DNA of 64,000 nucleotides from Burkholderiaceae bacterium (GCA_024637155.1 JAGXFR010000012.1:1-64000); one strand, 5' to 3'. Counted from the stretch's first letter, positions 18,288-27,344 are shown. The notes: generated by a model not told the origin, from the sequence alone. Numbers and translations: made by a program.

Positions 18288-19451
18288 TCAGCGTTCGACG
18301 CGAATCAGCTTGCCGCTGTCGGTTAGCAGGTAGATCCAGCCGTCAGGCCCCTGGCGCACGTCGCGGATGCGCTCGCCCAGTTCCCCGAAGAGTCCCTCGC
18401 GCGACACTTCGACGTTGCCGTTCAACGCCACACGCCAAAGCGCCTTGTCGGCCAGCGCCCCGACAAACGCGCTGCCCCGCCAGTCGGGAAAGCGCTCGCC
18501 CGTGTAGAACATCAAACCGGCCGGCGCGATCGAGGTTGGCACCCAGAAGGAGACCGGCTCGACATAGGTTGGCGCATGCCTGCCGCCACCGACCCGGCAT
18601 GTGTCCCCCACGGGCATGCCGTAAGGGCATCCGTAGCTGCGGATCGGCCAGCCGTAGTTCCCGCCGGCGAGCACCCGATTCAACTCGTCTCCGCCCTGCG
18701 GCCCGTGCTCGCTCACCCACAGCTCGCCGCTGACCGGATGGATTGCCGCGCCCTGCGGATTGCGATGCCCGTAGCTCCAGATCTGCGGCAGCGCGCCCGG
18801 GCTGCCGAGCTGCGGGTTGTCCGCCGGCGTGCTGCCGTCGCGGTGGATGCGCACGACCTTGCCCAGAAGCGTGGCAACGTCTTGCGCATATTGCAGGCCC
18901 GGGGAGAACGGGTCGTCGCGCATGCGCTCGCCGAGCGTCACGAACAGCGTCTTGTCGGCCCGGAACGCGAGGCGCGATCCGAAATGACCGCTGCCCGAGA
19001 GCTTGGGCAGCTGCCGGAAGATCACCGCCACGTCCTGCAACGCTGCGCCCACCAGCCGGCCGCGCGCGACCGCAGTGCCGCTGCCGCCCGAGCCGGCCTC
19101 GGCGTAACTCCAGTAGACCCATGGGTTCGTTTGCGCGTCGAAGTCGGGATCGAGCACGACATCGAGCAGGCCGCCCTGCCCCGAGTCGACGACCGCCGGG
19201 ATGCCGCTCACCGTGGCTTCGACCCGCGCGCCATCCGCGCTCAGGATCACCATCGTGCCGCCCTTCTGCGTGACGAGCATGCGGCCATCCGGCAGGAATG
19301 CCATGCCCCATGGGCTGGACAGCGACGCATTGAGCACGGTCGCACGCGGCGCACCCGGGGGCGGCGCGCTGACGCTGCTGTTGCCGCAGGCGCCGACCAG
19401 CGAAATCAGCAGCACCAGCGCCGCCTGGCGCAGCAAGCACCCCGCGCTCAT
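18288..19451 (-). CDS. PQQ-dependent sugar dehydrogenase-like lipoprotein
   Basis: A 387-residue exported beta-propeller of the glucose/sorbosone dehydrogenase (GSDH, YliI/Asd) family, expected to oxidise aldoses or similar sugars with PQQ. A lipoprotein signal ends in LVGAC with Cys 22. Family motifs include SSPWGMAFLPDGRMLVT, the central GHRNPQGAAIHP, and HGPQGGDELN. The ATG at 19451 follows GGAAGTGAA. Substrate and cofactor are inferred from the family. It converges with htpX; the rhodanese gene lies upstream on the same strand with a 79-base gap. Confidence 0.9.
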   Translation of the reverse strand: MSAGCLLRQAALVLLISLVGACGNSSVSAPPPGAPRATVLNASLSSPWGMAFLPDGRMLVTQKGGTMVILSADGARVEATVSGIPAVVDSGQGGLLDVVLDPDFDAQTNPWVYWSYAEAGSGGSGTAVARGRLVGAALQDVAVIFRQLPKLSGSGHFGSRLAFRADKTLFVTLGERMRDDPFSPGLQYAQDVATLLGKVVRIHRDGSTPADNPQLGSPGALPQIWSYGHRNPQGAAIHPVSGELWVSEHGPQGGDELNRVLAGGNYGWPIRSYGCPYGMPVGDTCRVGGGRHAPTYVEPVSFWVPTSIAPAGLMFYTGERFPDWRGSAFVGALADKALWRVALNGNVEVSREGLFGELGERIRDVRQGPDGWIYLLTDSGKLIRVER

Positions 19452-19530
19452 TTCACTTCCCGCTTGCGAAAGACATGATGGTTCATTGGGGACCTCCCTC
19501 TCGTCCATCAGGCTAGCGAGACCGATTGGT

Positions 19531-19857
19531 TCACTCCTCGACGCCGCGCACCGCCTCGCCTGCCGCCTGCCACGCCGCGAAGCCACCGACCAAATGGCGC
19601 GCATCGATGCCCATTGCACGCAGCGCCGCCGCCAGTCCCTGGCTGACCTCGTGGCCGTGCACGCAGTAGAGAACGGCGGGCCGATCGGTGGCGACCTGGT
19701 CCTTCCAGTCCAGCCACGTCGCCGGGTCTGCCCACGACGCGCCGGGGATCTCCGAACGCTCCGCGGAACGCGCAGCCGCGCGGCGCACGTCGAGCAACGT
19801 GTGCGCAAATTCGGCGCGCTGCCACAGCGCGAGTTCCTGGACGGTAAGGTGGCTCAT
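19531..19857 (-). CDS. rhodanese-domain protein (single domain)
   Basis: A 108-residue sulfurtransferase-type domain. The active-site Cys is C65 in the loop YCVHGHEVSQ, which matches the CxxGxxx(S/T) pattern. Conserved LLDVRR (residues 21-26) and the C-terminal LVGGFAAWQAAG complete the fold. It could transfer sulfane sulfur or carry a related function; the acceptor is unknown. The frame is open upstream, but the ATG at 19857 gives the usual single-domain length. Confidence 0.88.
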   Translation of the reverse strand: MSHLTVQELALWQRAEFAHTLLDVRRAAARSAERSEIPGASWADPATWLDWKDQVATDRPAVLYCVHGHEVSQGLAAALRAMGIDARHLVGGFAAWQAAGEAVRGVEE

Positions 19858-20009
19858 CGCGAACCCTGTCCCCGGCGTGTTTGGATTCGATCTCAAGGTA
19901 GCAGAGAACCAGCCTCCCGGCGCATAACGACACGACGGCATCAGGGACTCCCGGCGCAGCGTTACGATCGCAGGGACCCGTCGATTCAGCGGGCGAGACG
20001 GAGAAAACC

Positions 20010-20759
20010 ATGGCCAGGATCGCCGTGCTCGGCGCCACCGGTTCGCTCGGCAGTCATGTCGCGCAGCAGGCCGCCGCAACCGGTCATGCGGTGACGGCGG
20101 TGGTGCGCACGCCCGACAAGCTGCCGGCGGAACTGCGCGCCCGCGTCTGCGTCGAGCAGGCCGACCTCGCCGTGACGCCGCAGGCGCGGCTCAGCGAACT
20201 GCTGGGGGGCCACGACGCGGTCATCAACACGGCCGGCACCGTCACTGACGGTGTTCGCTTCGTCGCGCTCGTCGCGCGCGTCGTCGCGAGCCTGGAAGCG
20301 CTGGCGCCGGCCCAGCGGCCGGTCGCCTGGTTTCTGGCCGGCGCCGGCGTGCTGGATCTCGACGACACGGGACGCCGGGGCGTGGACCTGCCCGTCGTCA
20401 AGGCGAAGTACTGGCCGCATGCGCAGAACCTGAAGCGCCTGCAGGACTCCTCCCTGGACTGGCGGCTGCTGTGCCCGGGTCCGATGATCGAGGGCGAGGC
20501 GATCGGACTGGCGCACATGCGCGTGCGCTTCGAACGCCTGCCGGTTGCGCTGCCGAGCGCGGCACGCTGGCTGCCGCGCGCGCTGCTGCTGCCGCTCTTC
20601 GCACGCATCGTCCCCGAGATGATCGTTCCCTACGCGGATGCCGCCGCGCTCATGCTGTCATACTTGGCGCCGGCTGGCCCCGCCTCACGCCGCCGCGTGG
20701 GTCTGGCGCTGCCGCCCGGCATGCGCGGGACAAAACCTGGATGGATGACACCGAGATGA
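20010..20759 (+). CDS. NAD(P)-binding atypical short-chain reductase (NmrA-like)
   Basis: A 249-residue Rossmann protein with the glycine motif GATGSLG at 8-14 of the atypical/NmrA SDR group. The classic YxxxK pair is not evident, although AKYWPH occurs, so it may be a sensor or an extended reductase. It starts a three-gene operon whose members overlap as ATGA. The product acts in the cytoplasm. Substrate unknown. Confidence 0.8.
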   Translation: MARIAVLGATGSLGSHVAQQAAATGHAVTAVVRTPDKLPAELRARVCVEQADLAVTPQARLSELLGGHDAVINTAGTVTDGVRFVALVARVVASLEALAPAQRPVAWFLAGAGVLDLDDTGRRGVDLPVVKAKYWPHAQNLKRLQDSSLDWRLLCPGPMIEGEAIGLAHMRVRFERLPVALPSAARWLPRALLLPLFARIVPEMIVPYADAAALMLSYLAPAGPASRRRVGLALPPGMRGTKPGWMTPR

Positions 20760-21325
20760 ATGAGACCGCACTGCTCCTGATCGATCTTCAGAACGACTAC
20801 TTCGAGGGGGGCAGCGCACCGCTCGTCGGCAGCGCGCAAGCCGTGGCGCAGGCCGCCGCCCTGCTGGGCGCGGCGCGTGACGCGGGCGTTCCCGCCGTCC
20901 ACATCCAGCACTTGTCGGTGCGTCCCGGGGCGACCTTCTTCGTTCCCGACACCCCCGGCGCCGAGATCCATCGGTCCGTTGCGCCGGCCAGCGGCGAGAC
21001 GCTGATCCAGAAGAACTTCCCCAATGCCTTTCGCAATACGACGCTGCTCGAGCAGTTGCGCGCGCGCGGCGTCGACCACCTGATCGTCGCCGGCATGATG
21101 ACCCACATGTGCGTGGATTCGACCGTACGCGCCGCGTTCGACAGCGGCCTGCGGATCACGCTGGCGCACGATGCCTGCGCCACCCGCGACCTGGTGAACG
21201 GCGACACGACCGTGCCCGCGCAAACGGTGCACGATGCGTTCATCGCCGCGCTCAACGGCCTCTTCGCGCAGGCGCGCACGAGCGACGAGATTCTCGGCAC
21301 GCTGGAGACGCATCCGTCAGCATGA
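20756..21325 (+). CDS. isochorismatase-family cysteine hydrolase
   Basis: A 189-residue amidohydrolase-like enzyme. The catalytic triad is visible: D10 in LLIDLQNDY, K86 in IQKNFPNAF, and C119 in GMMTHMCVDST. Such enzymes cleave amides or enol ethers (nicotinamide, isochorismate, biuret and others); which of these cannot be said. The start overlaps the previous stop by ATGA, and the next gene begins the same way. Another ATG five codons earlier exists. Confidence 0.9.
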   Translation: MNETALLLIDLQNDYFEGGSAPLVGSAQAVAQAAALLGAARDAGVPAVHIQHLSVRPGATFFVPDTPGAEIHRSVAPASGETLIQKNFPNAFRNTTLLEQLRARGVDHLIVAGMMTHMCVDSTVRAAFDSGLRITLAHDACATRDLVNGDTTVPAQTVHDAFIAALNGLFAQARTSDEILGTLETHPSA

Positions 21326-21660
21326 GCGCGTCGTCGTTCGCGCAGCTCCCCGCGCCACCCTGCTTCGCGGTGATCTTCTCGTCGCTGCGCAGCGCAGGTG
21401 ACGATGACGGCTATGCGCGCATGGCCGCGCGGATGGTGGAACTGGCCGCGGATCAGCCGGGATACCTCGGGATTGAGACCGCGCGCGGCGCAGAGGGCTT
21501 CGGCATCACGGTGTCGTACTGGACGAGCCTCGCGGCGATCGCGGCGTGGAAGGCGCAAGCCGAGCACCGGGTCGCGCAGGAGACCGGCAAGGCGCGCTGG
21601 TACGAGCACTACGAATTACGCATCGCTCGCGTCGAGCGCGCGTACGCGGGACCGCGCTAG
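21322..21660 (+). CDS. ABM-type antibiotic biosynthesis monooxygenase family protein
   Basis: A 112-residue ferredoxin-like-fold protein. The pattern CFAVIFSSLRS...YARMAARMVELAADQPGYLGIE...GFGITVSYWTSLAAIAAWK is typical of the ABM domain. Members include heme-degrading and cofactor-free oxygenases, and many are of unknown function. It overlaps the cysteine hydrolase by four bases. It is convergent with the SnoaL-like gene with three bases between stops. Confidence 0.87.
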   Translation: MSASSFAQLPAPPCFAVIFSSLRSAGDDDGYARMAARMVELAADQPGYLGIETARGAEGFGITVSYWTSLAAIAAWKAQAEHRVAQETGKARWYEHYELRIARVERAYAGPR

Positions 21661-21663
21661 GCT

Positions 21664-22128
21664 TCAGTCGCCGTTGGCTGCCAGCCGCCGGCGCAGCCAG
21701 CGCATCACGCCGCCGATCACCGGCAGGCGCGCGTAGAGTTCTTCTGCGGCGTCCCAGTAGTCACGATGCAGTAACACCTTCCCGGCCGCGTTGAAGCGCA
21801 GGTGGGTGACCCCGCGGATCACGATCTCTCGGCCGCGCAGCTGGAGGAAGAAGTCCCAACCGAGCATCGCCTGCTCGCTCTCGGCGATACGAGTCGTGAT
21901 GACGAAGCGCGGCGCGGCAACGGTGGCGAACATGTGCGCGAAGATGCGCTCGATCGCCGCGACGCCGACCACCTCGTTGAACGGATCCTTGAAACGCGCG
22001 GCCGGCGCGTAGAGCGCCGCGAGCCCGGAGATCGAATCCCGCGTCAGTGTCTCGTAGAATTGCGCGACGCGCTCGGCCGCGGCAGCAACATCGACACCGG
22101 CGCTCGTCGCCGACTCCTCGCGTGCCAC
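21664..22128 (-). CDS. SnoaL-like / NTF2-fold protein, last gene of the LitR-linked operon
   Basis: A 154-residue cone-shaped alpha+beta protein of the NTF2/SnoaL superfamily (segments VAQFYETLTRDSISGLAALYAP and DPFNEVVGVAAIERIFAHMF). It may be an isomerase or a hydratase of a lipid intermediate; the substrate is unknown. The likely start is GTG, one base after the SDR stop, because no in-frame ATG exists near the N-terminus. It is gene 8 of the operon driven from 28838. Confidence 0.82.
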   Translation of the reverse strand: MAREESATSAGVDVAAAAERVAQFYETLTRDSISGLAALYAPAARFKDPFNEVVGVAAIERIFAHMFATVAAPRFVITTRIAESEQAMLGWDFFLQLRGREIVIRGVTHLRFNAAGKVLLHRDYWDAAEELYARLPVIGGVMRWLRRRLAANGD

Positions 22129-22129
22129 T

Positions 22130-22921
22130 TCAGCGCCCTCCCGTCGTGCGCCGGACCAGCGCGAAATAGGCGCGCCGCGGCAGGAAGCGCAGCGCCTTGA
22201 GCACGCAGCTGAAGCGCTTCGGGAAATGAATCTCGAAGGCGCCGCGCGCGAGTCCCTTGACGATTTCGCCGGCCGCCGCTTCGGCCGTGATCAGCGCCGG
22301 CATGTGGAAGGTGTTCCCCGCGGTGAGCGGTGTCGCGACGAAGCCCGGACTCACGAGGTACACAGAAACTCCGCGCGGGGCGAGGTCTAGGTAGAGCGTC
22401 TCGGCGAAGTTGATCAGCGCCGCCTTCGAGGGCCCGTACACCGCCGCGCGCGGCAGCCCCCCGTAACCGGCGACGCTGCCCACGATCGCGATCGCGCCGG
22501 CACGCGCTGCGCAGAACAGCGGGGCCACCGCCGCGACTCCGTTCATCACGCCCATCAGGTTGGTCTCGACCGTCTCCCGGATCGCCTCGGGGGTGAGTTC
22601 CCAGGCGCGCAGGGAACGATAGGTACCGGCGTTCAGGACGATAAGGTCGATCCCGCCCCAGCGCGCAACGAGGCGGTCGCGCACGCGCGGGAAATCCTCC
22701 GCATTCGTCACATCCATCGGCTCGACGATCGCGTTGCCAGCGCATTCCTGCGCGAGTGCCGCGAGCCGCTCGGCGCTGCGCGCCGAGAGCGCCACCTGCG
22801 CGCCCTGCCCGGCGAGCTGGCGGGCGAGCGCTGCGCCGATGCCGGTGGACGCACCCACGAGCCAGACGCGCTGTCCGCTCCAGTCGCGGATCGGGCGGTT
22901 GAGCGGCGTGAGCAGCGCCAT
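22130..22921 (-). CDS. short-chain dehydrogenase (operon gene 7)
   Basis: A 263-residue classical SDR. The cofactor motif GASTGIG is at 23-29, LNAGT near 96-100, Ser 149, and Tyr 162/Lys 166 in YGPSK form the catalytic site. It would reduce or oxidise a hydroxyl/keto group with NAD(P)H. The start overlaps the DUF3833 stop by one base. In other proteobacteria an SDR of this kind travels with the DUF1365/Cfa-like genes, consistent with a step on the fatty acyl product. Confidence 0.9.
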   Translation of the reverse strand: MALLTPLNRPIRDWSGQRVWLVGASTGIGAALARQLAGQGAQVALSARSAERLAALAQECAGNAIVEPMDVTNAEDFPRVRDRLVARWGGIDLIVLNAGTYRSLRAWELTPEAIRETVETNLMGVMNGVAAVAPLFCAARAGAIAIVGSVAGYGGLPRAAVYGPSKAALINFAETLYLDLAPRGVSVYLVSPGFVATPLTAGNTFHMPALITAEAAAGEIVKGLARGAFEIHFPKRFSCVLKALRFLPRRAYFALVRRTTGGR

Positions 22922-23451
22922 CAGGGAATCCGCTTCGTGAAGGAAAGCGTCACCTCGCCGAGGCGAATTCCCCACTTCGACATCACCGAACGGTTGAGCA
23001 TCACGCGATCGTCCATCAGGTACATCCAGTCGTCGAAATCGACGTTCCAGACCCTGCCGTCGACGGGCAGCGCCATCACGTAACGCCAGCGCAGCGCGTT
23101 GCCCGCAGCCTCGCCCTGCGCTTCGCCGACGACGTCGTCGGCCCGCCCACTGTAGCGGCCATCGCCCAAGCGCGTCACCGTCCACACGCGACGCTGCGTC
23201 GTGCCGTCGGCGTAGGTGAAGCGCTCGTCGAGCGTGCCGACATTGCCCACCCAGCGCGCGTCGATCGCCACGTGGAAGCGCCTGATGACCTCGCCCGAGC
23301 GGTCCTGGAAGATGCCCTGCGCGTCAAGCTGGCCGTCGAAATAGGTGCGCAGGTCCAGCACGGGCCGTTGCGCGCGGTAGCGTTCGACCTCCACGGAACT
23401 GCAGCCGGTGAGCGTCAGCAGCACGGCAATGAGGAAACAGAATTTTTTCAT
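22921..23451 (-). CDS. DUF3833 family lipoprotein (operon gene 6)
   Basis: A 176-residue exported lipoprotein. The signal ends LTLTGC with Cys 17, followed by SSVEVERYRAQRP. The rest is a beta-rich domain of DUF3833 (segments GQGIFQDRSGEVIRRFHV-like and WNVDFDDWMYLMDDRVMLN), a family that is regularly found in the LitR/Cfa gene neighbourhood. Possibly it binds or carries a lipid in the periplasm; no biochemistry is known to me. It overlaps the MFS gene by four bases. Confidence 0.88.
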   Translation of the reverse strand: MKKFCFLIAVLLTLTGCSSVEVERYRAQRPVLDLRTYFDGQLDAQGIFQDRSGEVIRRFHVAIDARWVGNVGTLDERFTYADGTTQRRVWTVTRLGDGRYSGRADDVVGEAQGEAAGNALRWRYVMALPVDGRVWNVDFDDWMYLMDDRVMLNRSVMSKWGIRLGEVTLSFTKRIP

Positions 23452-24779
23452 CGGTGAGTTCCTTCTGAAATCGGTCTTGACTGAGCGGAGTCGCTGGCGT
23501 CGTCGCGCGCTTCGATCGTCTCGCGCCAGCGCCACAGCAGCGCGATCGCGCCGAGCTTGAGCACCACGGGAACGCCGGCATAAACCAGCGCCAGCGCGCG
23601 CGTGCCCTCGCCTTGCGCAGCGCCTGGCGTGTAGCCGAGAAAAGCCAGCAGGGGCAGTGCCACGCCGGCGGCCAGCGCCAGACTGGCCTTGGTGACGAAG
23701 TTCCACCAGCCGAAGCTCGCTCCGGTGCGCGTGTCCCCGGGCGGTGCCGAGCGTGCCAGCAGATCCGCCAGGATCGCGGGTGGCAGCGACAGATCCGCGC
23801 CGAGCGCGGCGCCCGAGAGCACGCAGATCACGGCGTAGGCAAACAGATCGCCGTCGCCCAGCAGACTGGCCCAGGCGAACACGGCAATCGCGAGCACCAT
23901 GCCGCCGAGCCACGCGCGCAGCTTGCCCACGCGGCGCGACAGTACGACCCACAGCGGCAGGCTGGCCGCGGCGGCCACGAAATAGAGCACCAGAAACACT
24001 CCGGCCAGATCGCTCGCCTGCAACACGTCGGCGACAAAGAAGAGCACCGTGGCCGAGGGAATCGCCGCCGCGATGCCGTTGGCGGCGAACACCGCCAGCA
24101 GACGGGCGAAAGGCGGATGCGTAATGGCCGCGGCCAGGCCGCGCAGCACCGGCTGCGCGGTGCGCGCGTGCGCCGGCGGACGCGGTGCGGCGAGCAGCGT
24201 GCAGGCCGCGCCAATGGCGAGCAGCGGGACGAAGGCCAGCGCCATGCGCGCGAGCCCGGTGCTCATTTCTCCGCCGGCGGCGAGCACCCCGGGCAAGGAC
24301 GCTGCCAGCACCACGCCGAGCAGCGCGAAGCCCTCGCGGCTGGCCACCGCGCGGGTGCGCGCGTGCGGGGTGGGCGCCACTTCGGCACCCCAGGCGTAAT
24401 ACGCGATCGTGCCCATCGAGTAGCCGAGCGACACGATGATCAGCAGCGCCGCGAGCCACAGGGCCCCGGCGCCCGGCGGCGGGGCGAGCAGGCCGACCAT
24501 GCCCAGCCCAAGGAGCGGCAGCGCCGCGACGATCAGCCCGCGCCGTCCGGCGAAGCGGTCGCTGGCCCAGCCGATCAGCGGATCGGTGACCGCGTCGAGG
24601 ATGCGCGTGGCCAACAGGATCAGGCCGACGGTTGCCAGCGACAATCCGACGCCGTTGGCGTAGAGCAGCGGAACATGAACGTAGATGGGCAGCGCGGCGA
24701 AAGACAGCGGCAGCCCGAGCGCGCCATAGGCAAGGAGCGAGCGCAACGAGAGCGGCTGCGCGCCTTGCGCCTGCTTCAT
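23448..24779 (-). CDS. MFS/GPH-family transporter (operon gene 5)
   Basis: A 443-residue carrier with about 12 transmembrane helices. Its arrangement (LPIYVHVPLLYANGVGLSL, VTDPLIGWASDRF) resembles the GPH (melibiose/cation symporter) branch of the MFS. Because the neighbours are lipid enzymes, the cargo is probably not a sugar, but this is only inference. The start overlaps the DUF3833 gene downstream and its own 5' end overlaps the chalcone-isomerase-like gene. Confidence 0.88.
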   Translation of the reverse strand: MKQAQGAQPLSLRSLLAYGALGLPLSFAALPIYVHVPLLYANGVGLSLATVGLILLATRILDAVTDPLIGWASDRFAGRRGLIVAALPLLGLGMVGLLAPPPGAGALWLAALLIIVSLGYSMGTIAYYAWGAEVAPTPHARTRAVASREGFALLGVVLAASLPGVLAAGGEMSTGLARMALAFVPLLAIGAACTLLAAPRPPAHARTAQPVLRGLAAAITHPPFARLLAVFAANGIAAAIPSATVLFFVADVLQASDLAGVFLVLYFVAAAASLPLWVVLSRRVGKLRAWLGGMVLAIAVFAWASLLGDGDLFAYAVICVLSGAALGADLSLPPAILADLLARSAPPGDTRTGASFGWWNFVTKASLALAAGVALPLLAFLGYTPGAAQGEGTRALALVYAGVPVVLKLGAIALLWRWRETIEARDDASDSAQSRPISEGTHR

Positions 24780-25327
24780 CGAGGCGCCTCGGCCGCGCCG
24801 AGCAGGCGTGCGCGCAGTTCGGGCTCGCGCGTGCGCTCATCGAGCCAGATCGCAAAGAAGGCGCGCGCCAGTTCGGCATCCGGGAGTTCCGCAACGAGGC
24901 GTCCCTCGTGCCAGAAGCGCGCGCCGCGATTCGGCACGTGCAGACCGACCAGCGTTTCGCCCGGTTCGACCGAGGGCAGTGCCTGCGAGAGCAGCGCACG
25001 CCAGCGCGCCAGGCGCGGTTCGTCGCCGAAGCCGAGACGGCGGATCTCGTCCATGCTGGTCTCAACCAGCTGCTGTGAGGGAATCGCGCGCGCGTAGCGA
25101 ATCGCCAGCGCAAAGGGACGATCGATGATCGCCGACTCGCCCGGCCCCGCCCACAGGCTCGCCTCGTAGACCTTGAACCCGAACCAGCGCATCTCCCCGG
25201 CGCCGAGTGGACGCAGCCCGCCCGCCGCCGCCGTCACGCCGGGCGGCAGGCTGCGCGCGAAACTGTCGAGCGGCGCATGCACCCCGGCGACGAACAGCAG
25301 CGCGACGAGCAGCGCGCGCGCGCGCAT
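24776..25327 (-). CDS. chalcone-isomerase-like exported protein (operon gene 4)
   Basis: A 183-residue protein of the bacterial chalcone-isomerase-like family. A signal peptide covers about residues 1-25. The core WFGFKVYEASLWAGPGES and VPNRGARFWHEGRLV matches the family. Plant fatty-acid-binding relatives suggest it binds fatty acids in the periplasm, but this is not shown. ATG overlaps the Cfa-like stop by one base. Confidence 0.84.
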   Translation of the reverse strand: MRARALLVALLFVAGVHAPLDSFARSLPPGVTAAAGGLRPLGAGEMRWFGFKVYEASLWAGPGESAIIDRPFALAIRYARAIPSQQLVETSMDEIRRLGFGDEPRLARWRALLSQALPSVEPGETLVGLHVPNRGARFWHEGRLVAELPDAELARAFFAIWLDERTREPELRARLLGAAEAPR

Positions 25328-26556
25328 CACGCCGGCTCCGCGTGCGCGAAGACATAGTGATGCACGTCGACGTCTCCGCTCGTGAACCCGGCCTCGCAAT
25401 AGGCGAGGTAGAAGCGCCACATGCGGATGAAGCGCTCCCCGAAACCCTGCGCGCGCACCGCCTCGAGTTGCGCCTCGAAGGCGCGGCTCCAGCGCACGAG
25501 GGTGCGCGCGTAGTCGGCACCGAAGGCGAAGTCGTCCGTCACGACCAGCCCCGCGCCGCTCGCGTGCTCGGCCACGCACGCCGGGCTCGGCAGCATGCCG
25601 CCGGGGAAGATGTCGCGCTGGATGAAGTCGGTGCCGCGACGGTAGCGCGCGAAGAGCTCGTCGGCGATCGTGATCGACTGCACCACGCAGCGTCCGCCGG
25701 GCTTGAGTCGCGCCGAGAGCTGCGCGAAATAGGTCGGCCAGAAACGCTCGCCGACCGCCTCGATCATCTCGATCGAGACCACATGATCGTAGGTGCCGCG
25801 CGCGTCGCGATAGTCGCAAAGCTCGAAGTCGACGCGGTCCGCGAAGCCACCGCGGATGGCCCGAGCGCGGGCGAAAGCCAGTTGGGCAGGAGACAGGGTC
25901 AGCCCGACGACGCGGCAGCCGAACTCGAGCGCCGCAACCTCGGCGAAACCGCCCCAGCCGCAGCCGAGCTCGAGAATCGTCTGTCCGGGACGGGCGTCGA
26001 TCTCCTTGAGAATGCGGCGGTACTTGCGCAACTGGGCGGTCTCGAGCGCTTCGTCGGGATCGGCGAACACCGCAGCCGAATAGGTCATCGTGGGGTCGAG
26101 CCAGAGCGCGTAGAAGTCGTTGCCCAGATCGTAATGGGCCTCGATGTTGCGCCGCGCGCCGCGGCGGGTGTTCGTGCGCAGCAGGTGCAGCAGGCGATGT
26201 CCGAGCAGGCGGAACATGCGTCCGTAGATCGCGGCGCCCAGCGCGGCGCGATTGCGCGTCAGCAGCGTAAGCAATCCGCTGAGATCTTCGGTGTCCCAGC
26301 GAGCGTCCATCCAGCACTCGGAAAAGCCGATGTCGGCGCGGGCGAGCATCTCGTCGAACACCTGGTGGTCGCGCACCCGCAGGTGGGCGACCAGCGCGCC
26401 GTTGCCCGTGCGCACCTGCGTGCCGTCGGGCAGCTCCACGGCGAGCGCGCCGCCTTCCAGGCGGTCGAGCAATTCCAGCGCGAGTCGCGTTCCGCGCGGC
26501 AGGCGCCGCTGTGCAAGGCGTTCGACAGTGTGCAGGGTCGGTTCCAGGGCATGCAT
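25327..26556 (-). CDS. Cfa-like SAM-dependent fatty acid methyltransferase with altered active site (operon gene 3)
   Basis: A 409-residue COG2230 enzyme that methylates the double bond of phospholipid acyl chains. The SAM loop GCGWGG is at 198-203. Aligned by eye with E. coli Cfa, the bicarbonate-site Glu 239 (here E266), Ile 268 (I295) and Tyr 317 (Y349) are kept, but Cys 139 is Ala 161 (TYSAAVF) and His 266 is Gln 293 (VVQSIT). This is unlike a standard cyclopropane synthase. A methyl-branched or furan fatty acid product, as described for UfaM-type enzymes in Rhodobacter, is possible. RBS GAGGAG stands before the ATG. Confidence 0.87.
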   Translation of the reverse strand: MHALEPTLHTVERLAQRRLPRGTRLALELLDRLEGGALAVELPDGTQVRTGNGALVAHLRVRDHQVFDEMLARADIGFSECWMDARWDTEDLSGLLTLLTRNRAALGAAIYGRMFRLLGHRLLHLLRTNTRRGARRNIEAHYDLGNDFYALWLDPTMTYSAAVFADPDEALETAQLRKYRRILKEIDARPGQTILELGCGWGGFAEVAALEFGCRVVGLTLSPAQLAFARARAIRGGFADRVDFELCDYRDARGTYDHVVSIEMIEAVGERFWPTYFAQLSARLKPGGRCVVQSITIADELFARYRRGTDFIQRDIFPGGMLPSPACVAEHASGAGLVVTDDFAFGADYARTLVRWSRAFEAQLEAVRAQGFGERFIRMWRFYLAYCEAGFTSGDVDVHHYVFAHAEPA

Positions 26557-27344
26557 CAGGAAATCTCCTCAACGGGGGGTGCCGGCTTGCGATGGAAAGT
26601 CACGCGCCGCGCGAACAGGCGCAGGGCCTGCCAGTGGATGCGGGCGACGACGCCCAGCACCATGAAGGGGTAGCGAACCAGCCAGTGCGCCATCGTCGCG
26701 GCGTTGAGCGCCTGCGCGCGGCCGGACACATGCGTGCTCAGCTGCAGCACGCCGCCGTCCCACAGGTCGATCGCCACCGCATGCGCCGCACCGCGGCCAC
26801 CGAAGCGAAAACGATATTCCCCGCGCACCGGGAAGAACGGCGAAACGTGCAGGCGCTTGCGCGCGAGCAGTTCGTCGCGGGAGCGAATCGCTCGCAGGTC
26901 GGGGTGATGAACCAGATAGTTGTGGCGCTCTCCAAAGGTGTTGTTCACCTCGACGAGCACCGCGCGCAGCGCGCCGGCACGATCGTGGCAGAACCAGAAA
27001 CTCACCGGGTTGAACACGTGGCCGAAGCAGCGCGGCATGGCGTGCAGCACGACCTCGCCGTCGCAGGCTCCGGAGGCGCCGTGCGCAGAGAGCACGCGCC
27101 GCACCCACGGCAGCAGCGGCGAGCCGTCGCGCGGACCGTGATCGCGGTTGCGAAAGGAAAAGATGTTGGCGCGCTCGATCCCGAGCAACGGCACGTCGAT
27201 CTCGTCGATGCGCGACAGCGGGAGGCGCAGAAACGCCGCCGGATAGACGAAGCGATGGTGCGCCTCGACGTGGCGCTCGTGCACCACCTCACCGAAGCAC
27301 GCAGCGGGCGCGGTGCGCGCGTTCATCGGGACGGCGTTGCTCAC
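26556..27344 (-). CDS. DUF1365 family protein (operon gene 2)
   Basis: A 262-residue COG3496/DUF1365 protein. The family mark is the long block HERHVEAHHRFVYPAAFLRLP near residues 20-40, then NPVSFWFCHD and the NNTFGERHNYLV strand. The function is not known, although it is almost always found beside a Cfa-like enzyme and an FAD oxidoreductase. I start at GTG 27344, which forms a GTGA overlap with the oxidoreductase stop; an ATG six codons later (MNARTAP) is also possible. Confidence 0.88.
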   Translation of the reverse strand: MSNAVPMNARTAPAACFGEVVHERHVEAHHRFVYPAAFLRLPLSRIDEIDVPLLGIERANIFSFRNRDHGPRDGSPLLPWVRRVLSAHGASGACDGEVVLHAMPRCFGHVFNPVSFWFCHDRAGALRAVLVEVNNTFGERHNYLVHHPDLRAIRSRDELLARKRLHVSPFFPVRGEYRFRFGGRGAAHAVAIDLWDGGVLQLSTHVSGRAQALNAATMAHWLVRYPFMVLGVVARIHWQALRLFARRVTFHRKPAPPVEEIS

